DNA of 32,993 nt from Candidatus Pacearchaeota archaeon (lineage in GTDB: Archaea > Nanobdellota > Nanobdellia > Pacearchaeales > GW2011-AR1): assembly GCA_017609755.1 (NCBI GenBank), contig JAFCDI010000006.1, positions 1 through 32,993 of the forward strand. The letters are read 5' to 3'. Shown here one piece after another: positions 16,206 through 25,487 of the stretch (the stretch's first letter is position 1; each line of letters begins with the position of its first letter). The position numbers and the translations under genes are program-made. The notes beneath the pieces were generated by a model. It had not been told where the DNA came from, searched no databases, and saw only the letters and a program-made list of their open reading frames with translations.

Positions 16206-16793
16206 ATGCACTGGTTAGAAGTTGAAACAAAAGTAAAAATAGAGAATGTCCCTAAACTTAGGAAAAAAATTCTAAAAATTGCTAAATTTGAAAAAAAAGA
16301 AAGTAGAGGAGATGATTATTTTGCCCTACAAAAAAGAGGATATCCTAAAAAATCTTTTAGAATAAGAGATGATGGAAAAAAATTAATTGTAAATTTTAAA
16401 AAACATCTCAAAAGCCTATGGAAATCAGGAGTTGTAGTTAAAAGAGAGTATGAATTTGAATTAACTGGAGGAAAGCAAGTTGGAAACTTTCTTGAGCTTT
16501 TAGAAGACTTTGGATTTAAAGAATGGGTTAAAAAAAGAAAAACCACAGAGTCTTATATTTATAAAAAAGATAAGAGAGTTATAATTGAAATTAATTATGT
16601 TCAGTATTTAGGATACTATATGGAAATTGAATATAAAGCCAAAAGATCTGAAGTTGAAAAAGCAAGAAAAAAAATTCTTCAAGTTTTAAAAGAACTAGAA
16701 ATTGATAAAAAAGATATTGATAATATAGGATACACTCGAAGATTATATGATAAAGGAATTAAAGACAAGAAATATTTTATTCAAAAAAAATGA
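16206..16793 (+). CDS. CYTH-domain protein (class IV adenylate cyclase / triphosphatase family)
   Basis: Starting at ATG 16206, after AGAGGAAA, this is a 195-residue protein. The diagnostic ExExK motif of triphosphate tunnel enzymes is at residues 5-9 (EVETK). Later strands carry the basic residues expected to line the tunnel (RIRDD, KLIVNFKK, KREYEFEL, RKTTESY) and acidic metal ligands near the end (VIIEINYV, YYMEIEYKA). An upstream in-frame ATG at 16116 has no ribosome-binding site and overlaps the divergent gene. Archaeal members are called CyaB or thiamine-triphosphatase-like; the actual substrate (ATP, thiamine triphosphate or polyphosphate) cannot be told from sequence. Its stop overlaps the acetyl-CoA synthetase start by 4 nt, so the two are translated together. 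Confidence 0.82.
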   Translation: MHWLEVETKVKIENVPKLRKKILKIAKFEKKESRGDDYFALQKRGYPKKSFRIRDDGKKLIVNFKKHLKSLWKSGVVVKREYEFELTGGKQVGNFLELLEDFGFKEWVKKRKTTESYIYKKDKRVIIEINYVQYLGYYMEIEYKAKRSEVEKARKKILQVLKELEIDKKDIDNIGYTRRLYDKGIKDKKYFIQKK

Positions 16794-18667
16794 AATATGT
16801 AAGAAGTTCTTCTAAAAAATATCTGCCTTCAAAAGAAGCTAAAAGAATTAGTCTTGCTCCAGAAGACATTTATAAAAAAGCAGAAAAAAGCAAAATAAAA
16901 TTCTGGGCAAATTTAGCAAGAGAAGGAATTTCTTGGATAAAGCCATTTACAAAAGATTACGAACAAACTTCAGAAAAATTTTCTTGGTTCAAAGATGGAA
17001 AATTAAATCTTTGCTATAATGCTCTAGACAGAAATCTAGATACTCCAAAAAATCCAGCAATTATTTTTATTCCAGAAAATGTTAAAGAAAAAAAACAAAC
17101 TCTCTCTTATCTTCAATTATATGAGTCAGTAAATGAGGCAGCTTTCCTTTTAAGAAAAAAAGGAATAAAAAAAGGAGACGTGGTTTCAATCTATATGCCT
17201 CCTATGATAGAAGCACTAATTTTTATGCTAGCTTGTGCAAGAATTGGAGCAATTCATTCTGTTGTTTTTTCTGCGTTTTCGGCAGAAGCTCTAAGAACTA
17301 GAATAAAAGATGGAAAAGCAAAAATACTGATTTCTTGTAATTATTATTTTAGAAAAGGAGAAAAGATATTTCTAACTAAAAAAATAAAAAAAGCTTGTAG
17401 AAAAATAAAAATAAAAAAAATAATTATAGATAGAAAAAAAACAGGAAAAATATTTGTAAAAAAAAATACTCCAATTATTCCTCCAGAACCTATGAATGCG
17501 GAAGATACTGCTTTTATTCTCTATACTTCTGGAACAACTGGAAAACCAAAAGGAGTTATGCATGCAATAGGAGGATATGCTGTTCAAGCATATTGGTCTG
17601 GAAAGTATATTTTTAATTTAAAAAGAAATGAAACAATGTGGTGCACTGCTGATATTGGCTGGATTACAGGGCACACCTACGCCTGCTATGCTCCCTTATT
17701 AAATAAAGCAACAACAGTTTTATTTGAAGGAATGCCCACTCATCCAACTCCAGATAGATTTTTAAAAATAATAAAAGAAAACAAAATAAATGTTTTTTAC
17801 ACTGCTCCAACAGCACTAAGAATGTTTGCAATGCAAGACAATTTTACATCTAAATATGCTTTAAAATCTTTAAAAATTCTTGGAACAGTTGGAGAACCAA
17901 TAGATAAAGAAACTTGGAATTGGTTGTTTAAGAAAATTGGAAAAGGCAGATGTCCAATTATTGATACATACTGGCAAACAGAAACAGGTTCTGCGGTTAT
18001 AGATGCTCTTCCAGGGCATGGCCCTTTTATACCTTCTTACGCAGGAAAACCCTTTCCAGGAATAGATTACTCTATAATAAATAAAAAAGGAAAAAAAGCA
18101 AAATCTAAAGAAGAAGGATTATTAGTGCAAATTCCTCCTTTTTCTCCATCTTTAATTAGAGGAGTTTGGAATAATCCTCAAAGATACAAAAAATATTTTA
18201 TAAAAGGAAAATATGATTCAGGAGATAATGCTTTTTATGATAATGAAGGAAATTTTAGAATTCTTGGAAGAAGTGATGATATTATAAAAGTCGCAGGACA
18301 TAGAATGTCTACTGCAGAAATAGAAGACGCAATAACCAGTCTTCCAGAAGTAATTGAGGCTGCAATTGTTGGAAAATCAGATAAAATAAAGGGTATGATT
18401 GTGGCAGCTTTTGTAAAAACAAAAAAACCTATTACAGAAAAGAAAATAATTGAAAGAGTAATTAAAAAAATAGGCCCTCTTTCCAAACCTTCAGAAATTT
18501 ATTTTGTAAAAGATTTGCCTAAAACAAGAAGCGGAAAAATAATGAGAAGAATTCTTAAAGGACTTTTAGAAGGTGAAGAAATAAAAAATCTCTCTACTCT
18601 TTTAAATCCAGAATCAGTTGAAAAAATAAAAGTATTAATTAAAAAAGAATTGCCAAAAAAGAAATAA
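16790..18667 (+). CDS. acs: Acetyl-CoA synthetase, AMP-forming
   Basis: This 625-residue adenylate-forming enzyme activates acetate (or another short acid) to acyl-CoA through an acyl-AMP. All core motifs are present: the P-loop YTSGTTGKPKGV, TADIGWITGHTY, DTYWQTETGS, YDSGDNAFYDNEGNFRILGR, the hinge region SDDIIKVAGHRMSTAEIE, and the C-terminal KTRSGKIMRR with the catalytic lysine. Length is close to normal for Acs (about 630-660). It overlaps the CYTH gene by 4 nt. It converges with the oxidoreductase beta gene with no spacer. With that enzyme it could feed acetate carbon toward a 2-oxoacid such as pyruvate. Propionate is an alternative substrate. Confidence 0.88.
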   Translation: MKYVRSSSKKYLPSKEAKRISLAPEDIYKKAEKSKIKFWANLAREGISWIKPFTKDYEQTSEKFSWFKDGKLNLCYNALDRNLDTPKNPAIIFIPENVKEKKQTLSYLQLYESVNEAAFLLRKKGIKKGDVVSIYMPPMIEALIFMLACARIGAIHSVVFSAFSAEALRTRIKDGKAKILISCNYYFRKGEKIFLTKKIKKACRKIKIKKIIIDRKKTGKIFVKKNTPIIPPEPMNAEDTAFILYTSGTTGKPKGVMHAIGGYAVQAYWSGKYIFNLKRNETMWCTADIGWITGHTYACYAPLLNKATTVLFEGMPTHPTPDRFLKIIKENKINVFYTAPTALRMFAMQDNFTSKYALKSLKILGTVGEPIDKETWNWLFKKIGKGRCPIIDTYWQTETGSAVIDALPGHGPFIPSYAGKPFPGIDYSIINKKGKKAKSKEEGLLVQIPPFSPSLIRGVWNNPQRYKKYFIKGKYDSGDNAFYDNEGNFRILGRSDDIIKVAGHRMSTAEIEDAITSLPEVIEAAIVGKSDKIKGMIVAAFVKTKKPITEKKIIERVIKKIGPLSKPSEIYFVKDLPKTRSGKIMRRILKGLLEGEEIKNLSTLLNPESVEKIKVLIKKELPKKK

Positions 18668-19513
18668 TTATTTCTTCATTTGTTTCCAATTAATTTTCTT
18701 TTTTTGTAAATTATGTAATTGAGGCCATAATTCTTCAAGAGTTTTTCTTTTTTCCTCATAAAATATTCCAAGAGGAATTTTTGCTTTTCCTAAATTATAA
18801 TCATAAATTTCTGCTAGTTTCATTGCTTCTAACTTTGTTCTTTTTTTATTTGGAAGTTTATACATTTTTTTGTCTCGATTATTTATGTCTTTATTAAAAA
18901 CAATACAATCCTGAATAATCTCTACAAAAGAAAATCCTTTGTGTTTAATTGCCTTTTCTATTATTTCTGCTGTAAATTCAAAATTCCTTGCATTAGTTCT
19001 TGCTACAAAAGTTGCATTAGATGCTAAAGCTAATTTAATAGGATTTAAAGGGCTTTCAAATTTTCCAAGAGGTTCTGCTTTTGATTTATAACCTTTTTGA
19101 CTAGTAGGAGTTGACTGTCCTGTTGTTAATGAAAAAGATTGATTGTCATGAACAAGAAGAGTTATATCTGAATTAAATTTTCCTGCATGTATAAAATGTG
19201 AAATTCCCTCAGCATAAACATCTCCATCTCCTTCAAAAACAAGAACTTTAAGATTTGGATTGCCTATTTTCATTCCTAGTGCTGTAGGAAGAGGCCTTCC
19301 ATGTAAACTACAAATTCCAGAAATATTCATATAATCTATTATTTTTCCATGACATCCAATTCCAGTAACCATAGCAAAATTAGTTAATTTTTCTCCTTTT
19401 TTTATAGAATTATTTATTGCTAATTTTACTGATTTTAATATTTCAAAATTAGTACATCCAGGACACCAAGTTATAGGATTGGCAGTATCAACTCTTAATT
19501 TTTTTTCAGACAT
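18668..19513 (-). CDS. 2-oxoacid:ferredoxin oxidoreductase, beta subunit
   Basis: This 281-residue subunit binds thiamine diphosphate and probably an Fe-S cluster. CPGC (C17, C20) is followed by GIGCHG, SLHGRPLPTALGMKIGNP and the TPP/Mg motif GDGDVYAEG (residues 95-103) ending in N124 of VHDN. These enzymes interconvert a 2-oxoacid plus CoA with an acyl-CoA, CO2 and reduced ferredoxin. It overlaps the alpha gene by 19 nt. No separate ferredoxin-like delta subunit is adjacent, which matches the two-subunit archaeal type. Whether pyruvate or 2-oxoglutarate is used is not clear; the neighbouring acetyl-CoA synthetase favours pyruvate. Confidence 0.87.
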   Translation of the reverse strand: MSEKKLRVDTANPITWCPGCTNFEILKSVKLAINNSIKKGEKLTNFAMVTGIGCHGKIIDYMNISGICSLHGRPLPTALGMKIGNPNLKVLVFEGDGDVYAEGISHFIHAGKFNSDITLLVHDNQSFSLTTGQSTPTSQKGYKSKAEPLGKFESPLNPIKLALASNATFVARTNARNFEFTAEIIEKAIKHKGFSFVEIIQDCIVFNKDINNRDKKMYKLPNKKRTKLEAMKLAEIYDYNLGKAKIPLGIFYEEKRKTLEELWPQLHNLQKKKINWKQMKK

Positions 19514-21021
19514 TTTTCTATCTCCTTTTTTAATAAATCAGATTCAAAGGGCCTTCCATCATATTTTAAAATTCTATTTTTAATTTTTATTCCTGTTTTC
19601 TCTCGAATTATTCTTCCTAATTGTCCTGTTAAATTATTCTCAACTAAAATAAGATTTTTTGCTTTTTGCATTTCAGTTCTAATTTCATTTGAAAGAGGTT
19701 TTAAATAGAGAATTTGTAAAAATTTTGCATCTAAATTCGAAATAGCGTCAATTATAGCTCCTGTTGTAGAACCCCAACCAATTATCAAATTTTTACTATT
19801 TTTTTTACCATAGATTTTAATGCTTTCAAACTTTTCTATTTCTTTTTTAATGGATTCATATTTCAAAAGTCTCTTATCCGCATTTTCTTTAGTTACTTTT
19901 GCATCTTCAGTTGTTGCATTCAAAGAATTTGACTCATAACTAATTGCCTTTACAATTGCTTCGCCAGGAACTTTTCTTTTTACCTTTATCTTTAAGGGAT
20001 TTATTTTTTCTGGAAAAAAAGAAAAATCAGATTCTCCTAAATGTTTATCAGATAAGACCACAGACAAGATTCCAAATTTTTCTGAAAGATAAAATGCTTC
20101 ATTAATTTTCTGTCTTGCTTGCAAAGGAGTTCCAGGAGCAATTACTATTCTAGGAAACTCTCCATGTCCTCCTCTAAGTGCAATATCTAAATCTCCTTGA
20201 CTTGTATAAGTTGGAACTCCTGTTCCAGGCCCAGGTCTTGAAGCGAGATAAACAACAAGCGGAATTTCAGTCATTCCTTGCATACTCAATGTCTCAGTCA
20301 TTAAATCATATCCTCCTCCAGAAGTGCCCACCATAACTCTTGCTCCTGAAAAACTAGCTCCAAGTGCTGCATTAACAACAGCTATTTCATTTTCTGGTTG
20401 AAAAACCATAAAATCATTCTCTAATTGTTTCTCTGCTAAAAAGTGCATTACAGGTGTAGCAGGAGTCATAGGATATGCAAAATACAAATCTGCTTTAGAA
20501 TCAATAAATCCTAAAGAAAGACTTTCACTTCCATTTTTTAAAATAAGCTTATTTTTTAATTTCTTTAAGGAATATTTAAATTTCTCACTTTCAAATCCTT
20601 TTTCTGCAGCATTTAAAGATTTCTTGTTATTAAATTCGTCCTTAACTCTCTTCATTAGAAAATTTCTTTCAATTCCAAGAATTCTTATTAAAGCTCCTGC
20701 AAGAGCAATATTTAAATTAATTCCTAAATTAACAAATTTGCCTGGTTCAATTATAAATCCTTCTTTTTTTAGAAATTTTTTATGTTTTATTAGAGTTAAT
20801 CTATCCATAGAAACAATTCCATCTAATTTAGATTCTGTGCTAAAAATTGGTTTATCTGAAATAGACAAAACATTAAAATTATGTCCTCCTCTAATTAAAG
20901 AAGGATAATCTCTATAATTGAAAACATAATATCCTCTATCTATTAAAATTTCAGAAACAATCTCGGAAATTTTATTAATTCCTTGTCCTGCTTCTCCTCC
21001 AATAAGAATATTTAACCTCAT
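19495..21021 (-). CDS. 2-oxoacid:ferredoxin oxidoreductase, fused gamma-alpha subunit
   Basis: This 508-residue protein joins the gamma domain (residues 1 to about 165, with GGEAGQGINK and YRDYPSLIRGG) to the alpha domain (from about 175, with FAYPMTPATP, FQPENEIAVVNAALGASFSGAR and TSGGGYDLMTE). This fused layout is usual for archaeal two-subunit oxidoreductases. It is slightly shorter than typical fusions, and the linker between domains is charged and variable. The pairing with the beta gene 19 nt inside its end confirms the complex. TATA-like AT-rich sequence lies at 21038-21056, 20-30 nt before ATG 21021. The substrate is unresolved between pyruvate and 2-oxoglutarate. Confidence 0.87.
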   Translation of the reverse strand: MRLNILIGGEAGQGINKISEIVSEILIDRGYYVFNYRDYPSLIRGGHNFNVLSISDKPIFSTESKLDGIVSMDRLTLIKHKKFLKKEGFIIEPGKFVNLGINLNIALAGALIRILGIERNFLMKRVKDEFNNKKSLNAAEKGFESEKFKYSLKKLKNKLILKNGSESLSLGFIDSKADLYFAYPMTPATPVMHFLAEKQLENDFMVFQPENEIAVVNAALGASFSGARVMVGTSGGGYDLMTETLSMQGMTEIPLVVYLASRPGPGTGVPTYTSQGDLDIALRGGHGEFPRIVIAPGTPLQARQKINEAFYLSEKFGILSVVLSDKHLGESDFSFFPEKINPLKIKVKRKVPGEAIVKAISYESNSLNATTEDAKVTKENADKRLLKYESIKKEIEKFESIKIYGKKNSKNLIIGWGSTTGAIIDAISNLDAKFLQILYLKPLSNEIRTEMQKAKNLILVENNLTGQLGRIIREKTGIKIKNRILKYDGRPFESDLLKKEIEKCLKKN

Positions 21022-21064
21022 TTTATATTCAAGAAAATTAATTTAAATATATAAATCTTGAGTT

Positions 21065-24000
21065 TCAAAACCACGCTCCAAGATTCTCTTGTTTTTCTAG
21101 TTCTTTTCCAAAAATACTATCAATATATCTTCTAACTAGTTCTAGATTTTGTTTTATATAAAGTGAAATATCATATTTCTCTGCAAGAGCTACTGCAGGT
21201 TCTAAATATTTTTTAATTCCTCCTTCATGTGTTGTGAAGATTAACTTTCCTCCACAAACAGGACATTTTCCATCTAAAGGAGGGCGCCTAACAATTTCAT
21301 TGCAATTAACACATCTAAAATTTTGCATTGAAAAATTTCTCAAATTTCCTTTTAAATCTCTAATGAAATGTCTTTCAATAATTAATCTCGCAGTGTCTGC
21401 TGTATCAACAGCCCTTATTTTTTCAACCAAACTCATTTGATGTTCTACTTTTTCTTGCATTGTGGCTAGAGTTTTATAATTAGAACAAACAACTCCTTCA
21501 TTAAAATTAGTTGTATTATGAGTATATCCTAAATTTACAAAAGGATTTTTTTTCTGTTTAAGAACAGATTTAATTGTTTCAATAGTTTTAACTTCTGAAG
21601 AGTGTTTTTTATTTTCTGCTAAATTATATAACTCAAGAGGATATTTGAAACAAACCTCAAAATCTAAAATCTGATCATCTACTTCTCCAGCATCTATTTT
21701 TGCATTCAAAACTAATGGAGCATCCTGAGTTCCTCCTCTATGGCTTGGAAGAAATTCTCTTGAAAAATTTAACAAAACATCCATTAAAAGCATAATTGCT
21801 GCTTCATCTCCATCACAATCTCTTCTAATTGCTGCATGCATGTAAGGAGAAGCAAATAATCCTTGAGTATTAGAAAAACCAATAATTCTAGAAATAACTC
21901 CTGCACAATTATGAGGTGCCATACAAACAGCTAATTTTCCAACTAAATCTTCTTTAGATTTAATATTATAAAAAGTAGGCAAGCCATAAAATTTCTCTAA
22001 AAGTTCATCTAAAAAATTTGCTACCCTCATAAAAACTAAATCAGCTCTCTCATCAGGAGATTCAATTGGACTTGGAAGAATAATGTCATGAGGCATTAAT
22101 TCTACTATTTGTTCTTCAGAAACCAAATTTTTTCCAAAAATATCTTTTTCATATCCTAATTCTTTTAATTTTTCTAAACTAACTGAAATTTCTAAAGGCT
22201 TAAAAGAAACAACAGGCAATTCAGTAGAGTCCATTCTAATAGTTCCGTCCTTATTAACTTGTAAATCATATCTCGCTCTTAAAATTCCTTTTGCAAGATT
22301 TTCTGTAATATGGTTTGAAGAAAAAGTTCCTCTAACTCCTTTAATTAAAAGAGGAACTTCTTCATTTATTAATTTTAATTTTTCAATTGCTCTATCAAAA
22401 TAATGCCTTATATCTAAATTTTGAGTATAATAAGGGCTTCCCTCGCTGTCAGATATTTCTCCATTAGAATAATTCTTATAATTTCCATTAGAAACCTCAT
22501 ACTTGTAAAATTTCTGCTTTGTTTTCTTTCCGCAAATCTCGCAAGCTCTATAAATTGTTTGTTTTTTGCAATTTTCACAATAATAAATTGGAAAAGAACT
22601 TCTAATTTTTCCTTCTTCATAAGCAGTTTGAACGCTTCTTAATCTTCCTCCTTCTTTTCCAACAGGAAATAAAACATTTGGACTTCCTGCTAATTTTCTA
22701 AATTTTGCTTTTTCAGGCCTACCCATTCTTGCTCCAATAAACTCTCCTGCTTTATCCTTAATTTTAAATTTAGAAACTTGATTAATAGTATCTAAAATAG
22801 ATTTTCCAATTTGAAAATTCTTCTCTTCAAGAATCTTTATCAGACTCTCTTCATTTAATTTCTCAAAATCTATTCCCAAATTAAATAAAAGCGCTTTTGA
22901 ATTTAGTTCATTTAAAACAACATTTTCAATAGTTACTTCATGTTCAACTCCCAGAATTTCTAAAGCTCTTTTTCCCAAGCCAAATTTCTCTTGCTCTTCT
23001 TTATTATAGGGAAGAATAATTTTTCCATTTATTCTTGCAAATTTCAGCCAATTAATTAGCTGTAAAAATTGTTCTGAATCTATTTCAGTCCAATAAAAAA
23101 TAAAATTTGGATGAAGAGGAATAGAATATTTTTCACTAATTTCTTTGGCTTTTTCAAAACTAATGTTAAAAGCATCAAAAGTCTCTTCTAATTCTGTCTT
23201 TTCTTCTAGATTTTCTCTCCACCACTCTTCTACATAACCTGGCTTAATTAAAGGTGCATTTCTATTTAAAACATCACTAAAAGGAAACAAAATATCTCCT
23301 AAATAAATTATTTCTTCTATATCTGAGACATATTTTTTTGCTTCTTCTTTTGTTTTTAATTTCTTAACACTTCCATTAAATAATTTTACAATAGGCCCAT
23401 CAATTGAATCGCAAACAGTTACTGCACATCCTTTTGTTGGTTTTTCTATTTTTAATTGAGTTCCTGTTGCAATAAAATTGTCACTAACAACCATTGTTGC
23501 TGGAGAAACAGAAACAGCACTAAATCCAGAAACTCTTCCTCTTCCATATCTAAATCTAAATCCTCCTGAAGCACTTGGATGTCCAAAAACAGGTCTTCCT
23601 GCAACTAAATCCTTAATATAAGTAGGAGATTCGTCTGCAGCTCCTTTATCTCTTTTTTCATGAATTTTTATATATTCCTCTAAAAAATTAAATCCTGTTG
23701 AATTTATTCCATCTGATTTTGCTTTTTTTAATAATCTAAATCCTTTTGCAGCTTTTTGAGCTAAACCCTCTCCTAAAACCAAACAAAAACCACTTCTAAG
23801 ATAATTTGTATCCACTCTCTCTAAATTTTTATAATTTGAAACTTCTAATTTTTCAGAAGGATCTCCTGCAATTTGAATTGGAAGATTGCTTGCAAGAAAA
23901 AGTGCTTCTTCCTCAGTAGGCATATATTGTAAATTTGTTATTCTTTCATGAAAGTCATATAATTCTGCATACATTCTTTTTATTTCTTCTTCTGTAGGAT

Positions 24001-24532
24001 CATATTTTGCAAATCCAAATAATTCTCTTAAATAATCTATTAAAATAAGAACAATACAAGAAGCAGTTGTACCTGCACTTCTAATAGGTCCTGAAAAACT
24101 AGCCTCAAAATATTCTTTTCCCTCCCTAGTTTTTCTGATTTTTAATCCTGTATAACCTTCAATAGGAGAAGAAACAACTCCTAAAGTTGTGTAAGCAAAA
24201 CCAATTCTAATTCCAGCATCAATAGCATCAAGCAAATTTGGAAAACTACAAAATTTCTGCTTTGCTACTTCCTCTGCTATTTTAAAAACAACAGTTACAT
24301 CTAACTTTCCATAAATTTCCTCAAGCTCTAAAATTCTATTAATTATTGCTTCATTAACTAATTGAGGATAAATTGTTCCAATTAAATTAACTACTTTCTC
24401 AGCTAAGCTTCTTGCTAAAGGAACTTCAACTTTATCTACAGGATCTAATCCTTTTTCTCTGGCTTTTTCTGCAATAAAATAAACTTTTCTTACTTCTTTT
24501 TCCAAATGAGAAAAATATTGTTCAGTGTCCAT
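21065..24532 (-). CDS. polC: DNA polymerase D large (catalytic) subunit DP2
   Basis: This 1155-residue protein is the catalytic subunit of the archaeal replicative polymerase PolD. The active-site DCDGDE is near residue 906, followed by LPSHRGGTQDAPLVLNAK as in other DP2 proteins. A zinc-ribbon-like pair, CENC and CEIC, lies near 655-670, and a second, CVNC and CPVC, near 1073-1095. The last eight residues, QENLGAWF, fit a PCNA-interacting motif (QxxLxxWF). No intein is present. It overlaps the HD gene by 11 nt and is the last gene of the cdc6-DP1-HD-DP2 operon. It is specific to archaea and identifies the domain of the host. Confidence 0.95.
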   Translation of the reverse strand: MDTEQYFSHLEKEVRKVYFIAEKAREKGLDPVDKVEVPLARSLAEKVVNLIGTIYPQLVNEAIINRILELEEIYGKLDVTVVFKIAEEVAKQKFCSFPNLLDAIDAGIRIGFAYTTLGVVSSPIEGYTGLKIRKTREGKEYFEASFSGPIRSAGTTASCIVLILIDYLRELFGFAKYDPTEEEIKRMYAELYDFHERITNLQYMPTEEEALFLASNLPIQIAGDPSEKLEVSNYKNLERVDTNYLRSGFCLVLGEGLAQKAAKGFRLLKKAKSDGINSTGFNFLEEYIKIHEKRDKGAADESPTYIKDLVAGRPVFGHPSASGGFRFRYGRGRVSGFSAVSVSPATMVVSDNFIATGTQLKIEKPTKGCAVTVCDSIDGPIVKLFNGSVKKLKTKEEAKKYVSDIEEIIYLGDILFPFSDVLNRNAPLIKPGYVEEWWRENLEEKTELEETFDAFNISFEKAKEISEKYSIPLHPNFIFYWTEIDSEQFLQLINWLKFARINGKIILPYNKEEQEKFGLGKRALEILGVEHEVTIENVVLNELNSKALLFNLGIDFEKLNEESLIKILEEKNFQIGKSILDTINQVSKFKIKDKAGEFIGARMGRPEKAKFRKLAGSPNVLFPVGKEGGRLRSVQTAYEEGKIRSSFPIYYCENCKKQTIYRACEICGKKTKQKFYKYEVSNGNYKNYSNGEISDSEGSPYYTQNLDIRHYFDRAIEKLKLINEEVPLLIKGVRGTFSSNHITENLAKGILRARYDLQVNKDGTIRMDSTELPVVSFKPLEISVSLEKLKELGYEKDIFGKNLVSEEQIVELMPHDIILPSPIESPDERADLVFMRVANFLDELLEKFYGLPTFYNIKSKEDLVGKLAVCMAPHNCAGVISRIIGFSNTQGLFASPYMHAAIRRDCDGDEAAIMLLMDVLLNFSREFLPSHRGGTQDAPLVLNAKIDAGEVDDQILDFEVCFKYPLELYNLAENKKHSSEVKTIETIKSVLKQKKNPFVNLGYTHNTTNFNEGVVCSNYKTLATMQEKVEHQMSLVEKIRAVDTADTARLIIERHFIRDLKGNLRNFSMQNFRCVNCNEIVRRPPLDGKCPVCGGKLIFTTHEGGIKKYLEPAVALAEKYDISLYIKQNLELVRRYIDSIFGKELEKQENLGAWF

Positions 24533-25487
24533 TTATCAATACTCTCTTTTTAATTTTTGAATTTGCTTTTTCTTTCTCTAGTAAAGAACAATAATCTTCA
24601 GAAAGTTCAGATAATTTTTTTAATTGATTTCCATTTAAAATTTTTGGATCAACAAATCTAAATTTTTTTTCTAAAAAAATTCCTTGATTTTTTGTTTCGC
24701 TTATTTTAAAACCATTTTTTAACATATCTAATTTTTTTGATAAGTTCAAATCTTTAGCTCTAATTTTTGCTATTAAATCATAATCCTCTCCTTTCCAAAT
24801 ATCTTCTAAAGAGAGAATTTTTCTATCTATTGCTTTTTTTAAAATATCTGACAAAAGATAATATCTTGCTCTTGCTTCTGAGCCTCCCCAATGTTCACTT
24901 TGTAATCTCATATACTCTTTTGCAAAATACTCTGCGCTTTCAAAGTCTTTAAAAACAATTTCATTTTGAAAAACTTCTAAATTTTGTATTATATTATTCA
25001 AATTTTTGCCTTCTGTTTTTAATTCTCTTAAAGAATAATCAATTCTATCCGCACACAAATCTGGAGCTTCTCTTTCAAGCAAGAAAAAATTTTCAATTTG
25101 AGATATTTCTCTATAATCTATATTGTGTTTAGAAAGAATTTTAGGAATCTCTGAATTTTTTATTGAATTTAAATGATTTTTATCCTGATAATCTTCTTTA
25201 GTAGGGTCTCCAAGAGTCCAATCAATTACATGAGAAAAAGCAGTATGAGAGCCATCATGCAATAAACCAGAAATTTGTTCTTTTAATTCTGCTCCTAATT
25301 TTCTTAAAAGAATCATAACTCCAATTGAATGTTCATATCTAGAAAAACCTTTTTTATGATAATATTCTGAAGGCATTCCAAATTGAGAAACTCCTTTTAG
25401 TCTTGAGATATAATTAGAGAATATTAATTCCTCTAAAACAGATTCTTTTAAAATAGATTTTCCATAAACTTCATCATTTATTTGCAT
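24522..25487 (-). CDS. HD-domain phosphohydrolase (COG1078-like)
   Basis: I choose ATG 25487, which follows GAGGAAG and overlaps DP1 by 14 nt, giving 321 residues. The metal-binding set of an HD hydrolase is present: H53 in SRYEHSIGV, H77 and D78 in LLHDGSHTAFSH, and a later aspartate in ADRIDYSLRE. The family includes dNTP triphosphohydrolases of the SAMHD1/Dgt type. Its position between the two PolD subunits, overlapping both, suggests control of nucleotide pools or clean-up during replication, but this is inference from context. A nucleotidase for another substrate is possible. Confidence 0.85.
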   Translation of the reverse strand: MQINDEVYGKSILKESVLEELIFSNYISRLKGVSQFGMPSEYYHKKGFSRYEHSIGVMILLRKLGAELKEQISGLLHDGSHTAFSHVIDWTLGDPTKEDYQDKNHLNSIKNSEIPKILSKHNIDYREISQIENFFLLEREAPDLCADRIDYSLRELKTEGKNLNNIIQNLEVFQNEIVFKDFESAEYFAKEYMRLQSEHWGGSEARARYYLLSDILKKAIDRKILSLEDIWKGEDYDLIAKIRAKDLNLSKKLDMLKNGFKISETKNQGIFLEKKFRFVDPKILNGNQLKKLSELSEDYCSLLEKEKANSKIKKRVLINGH

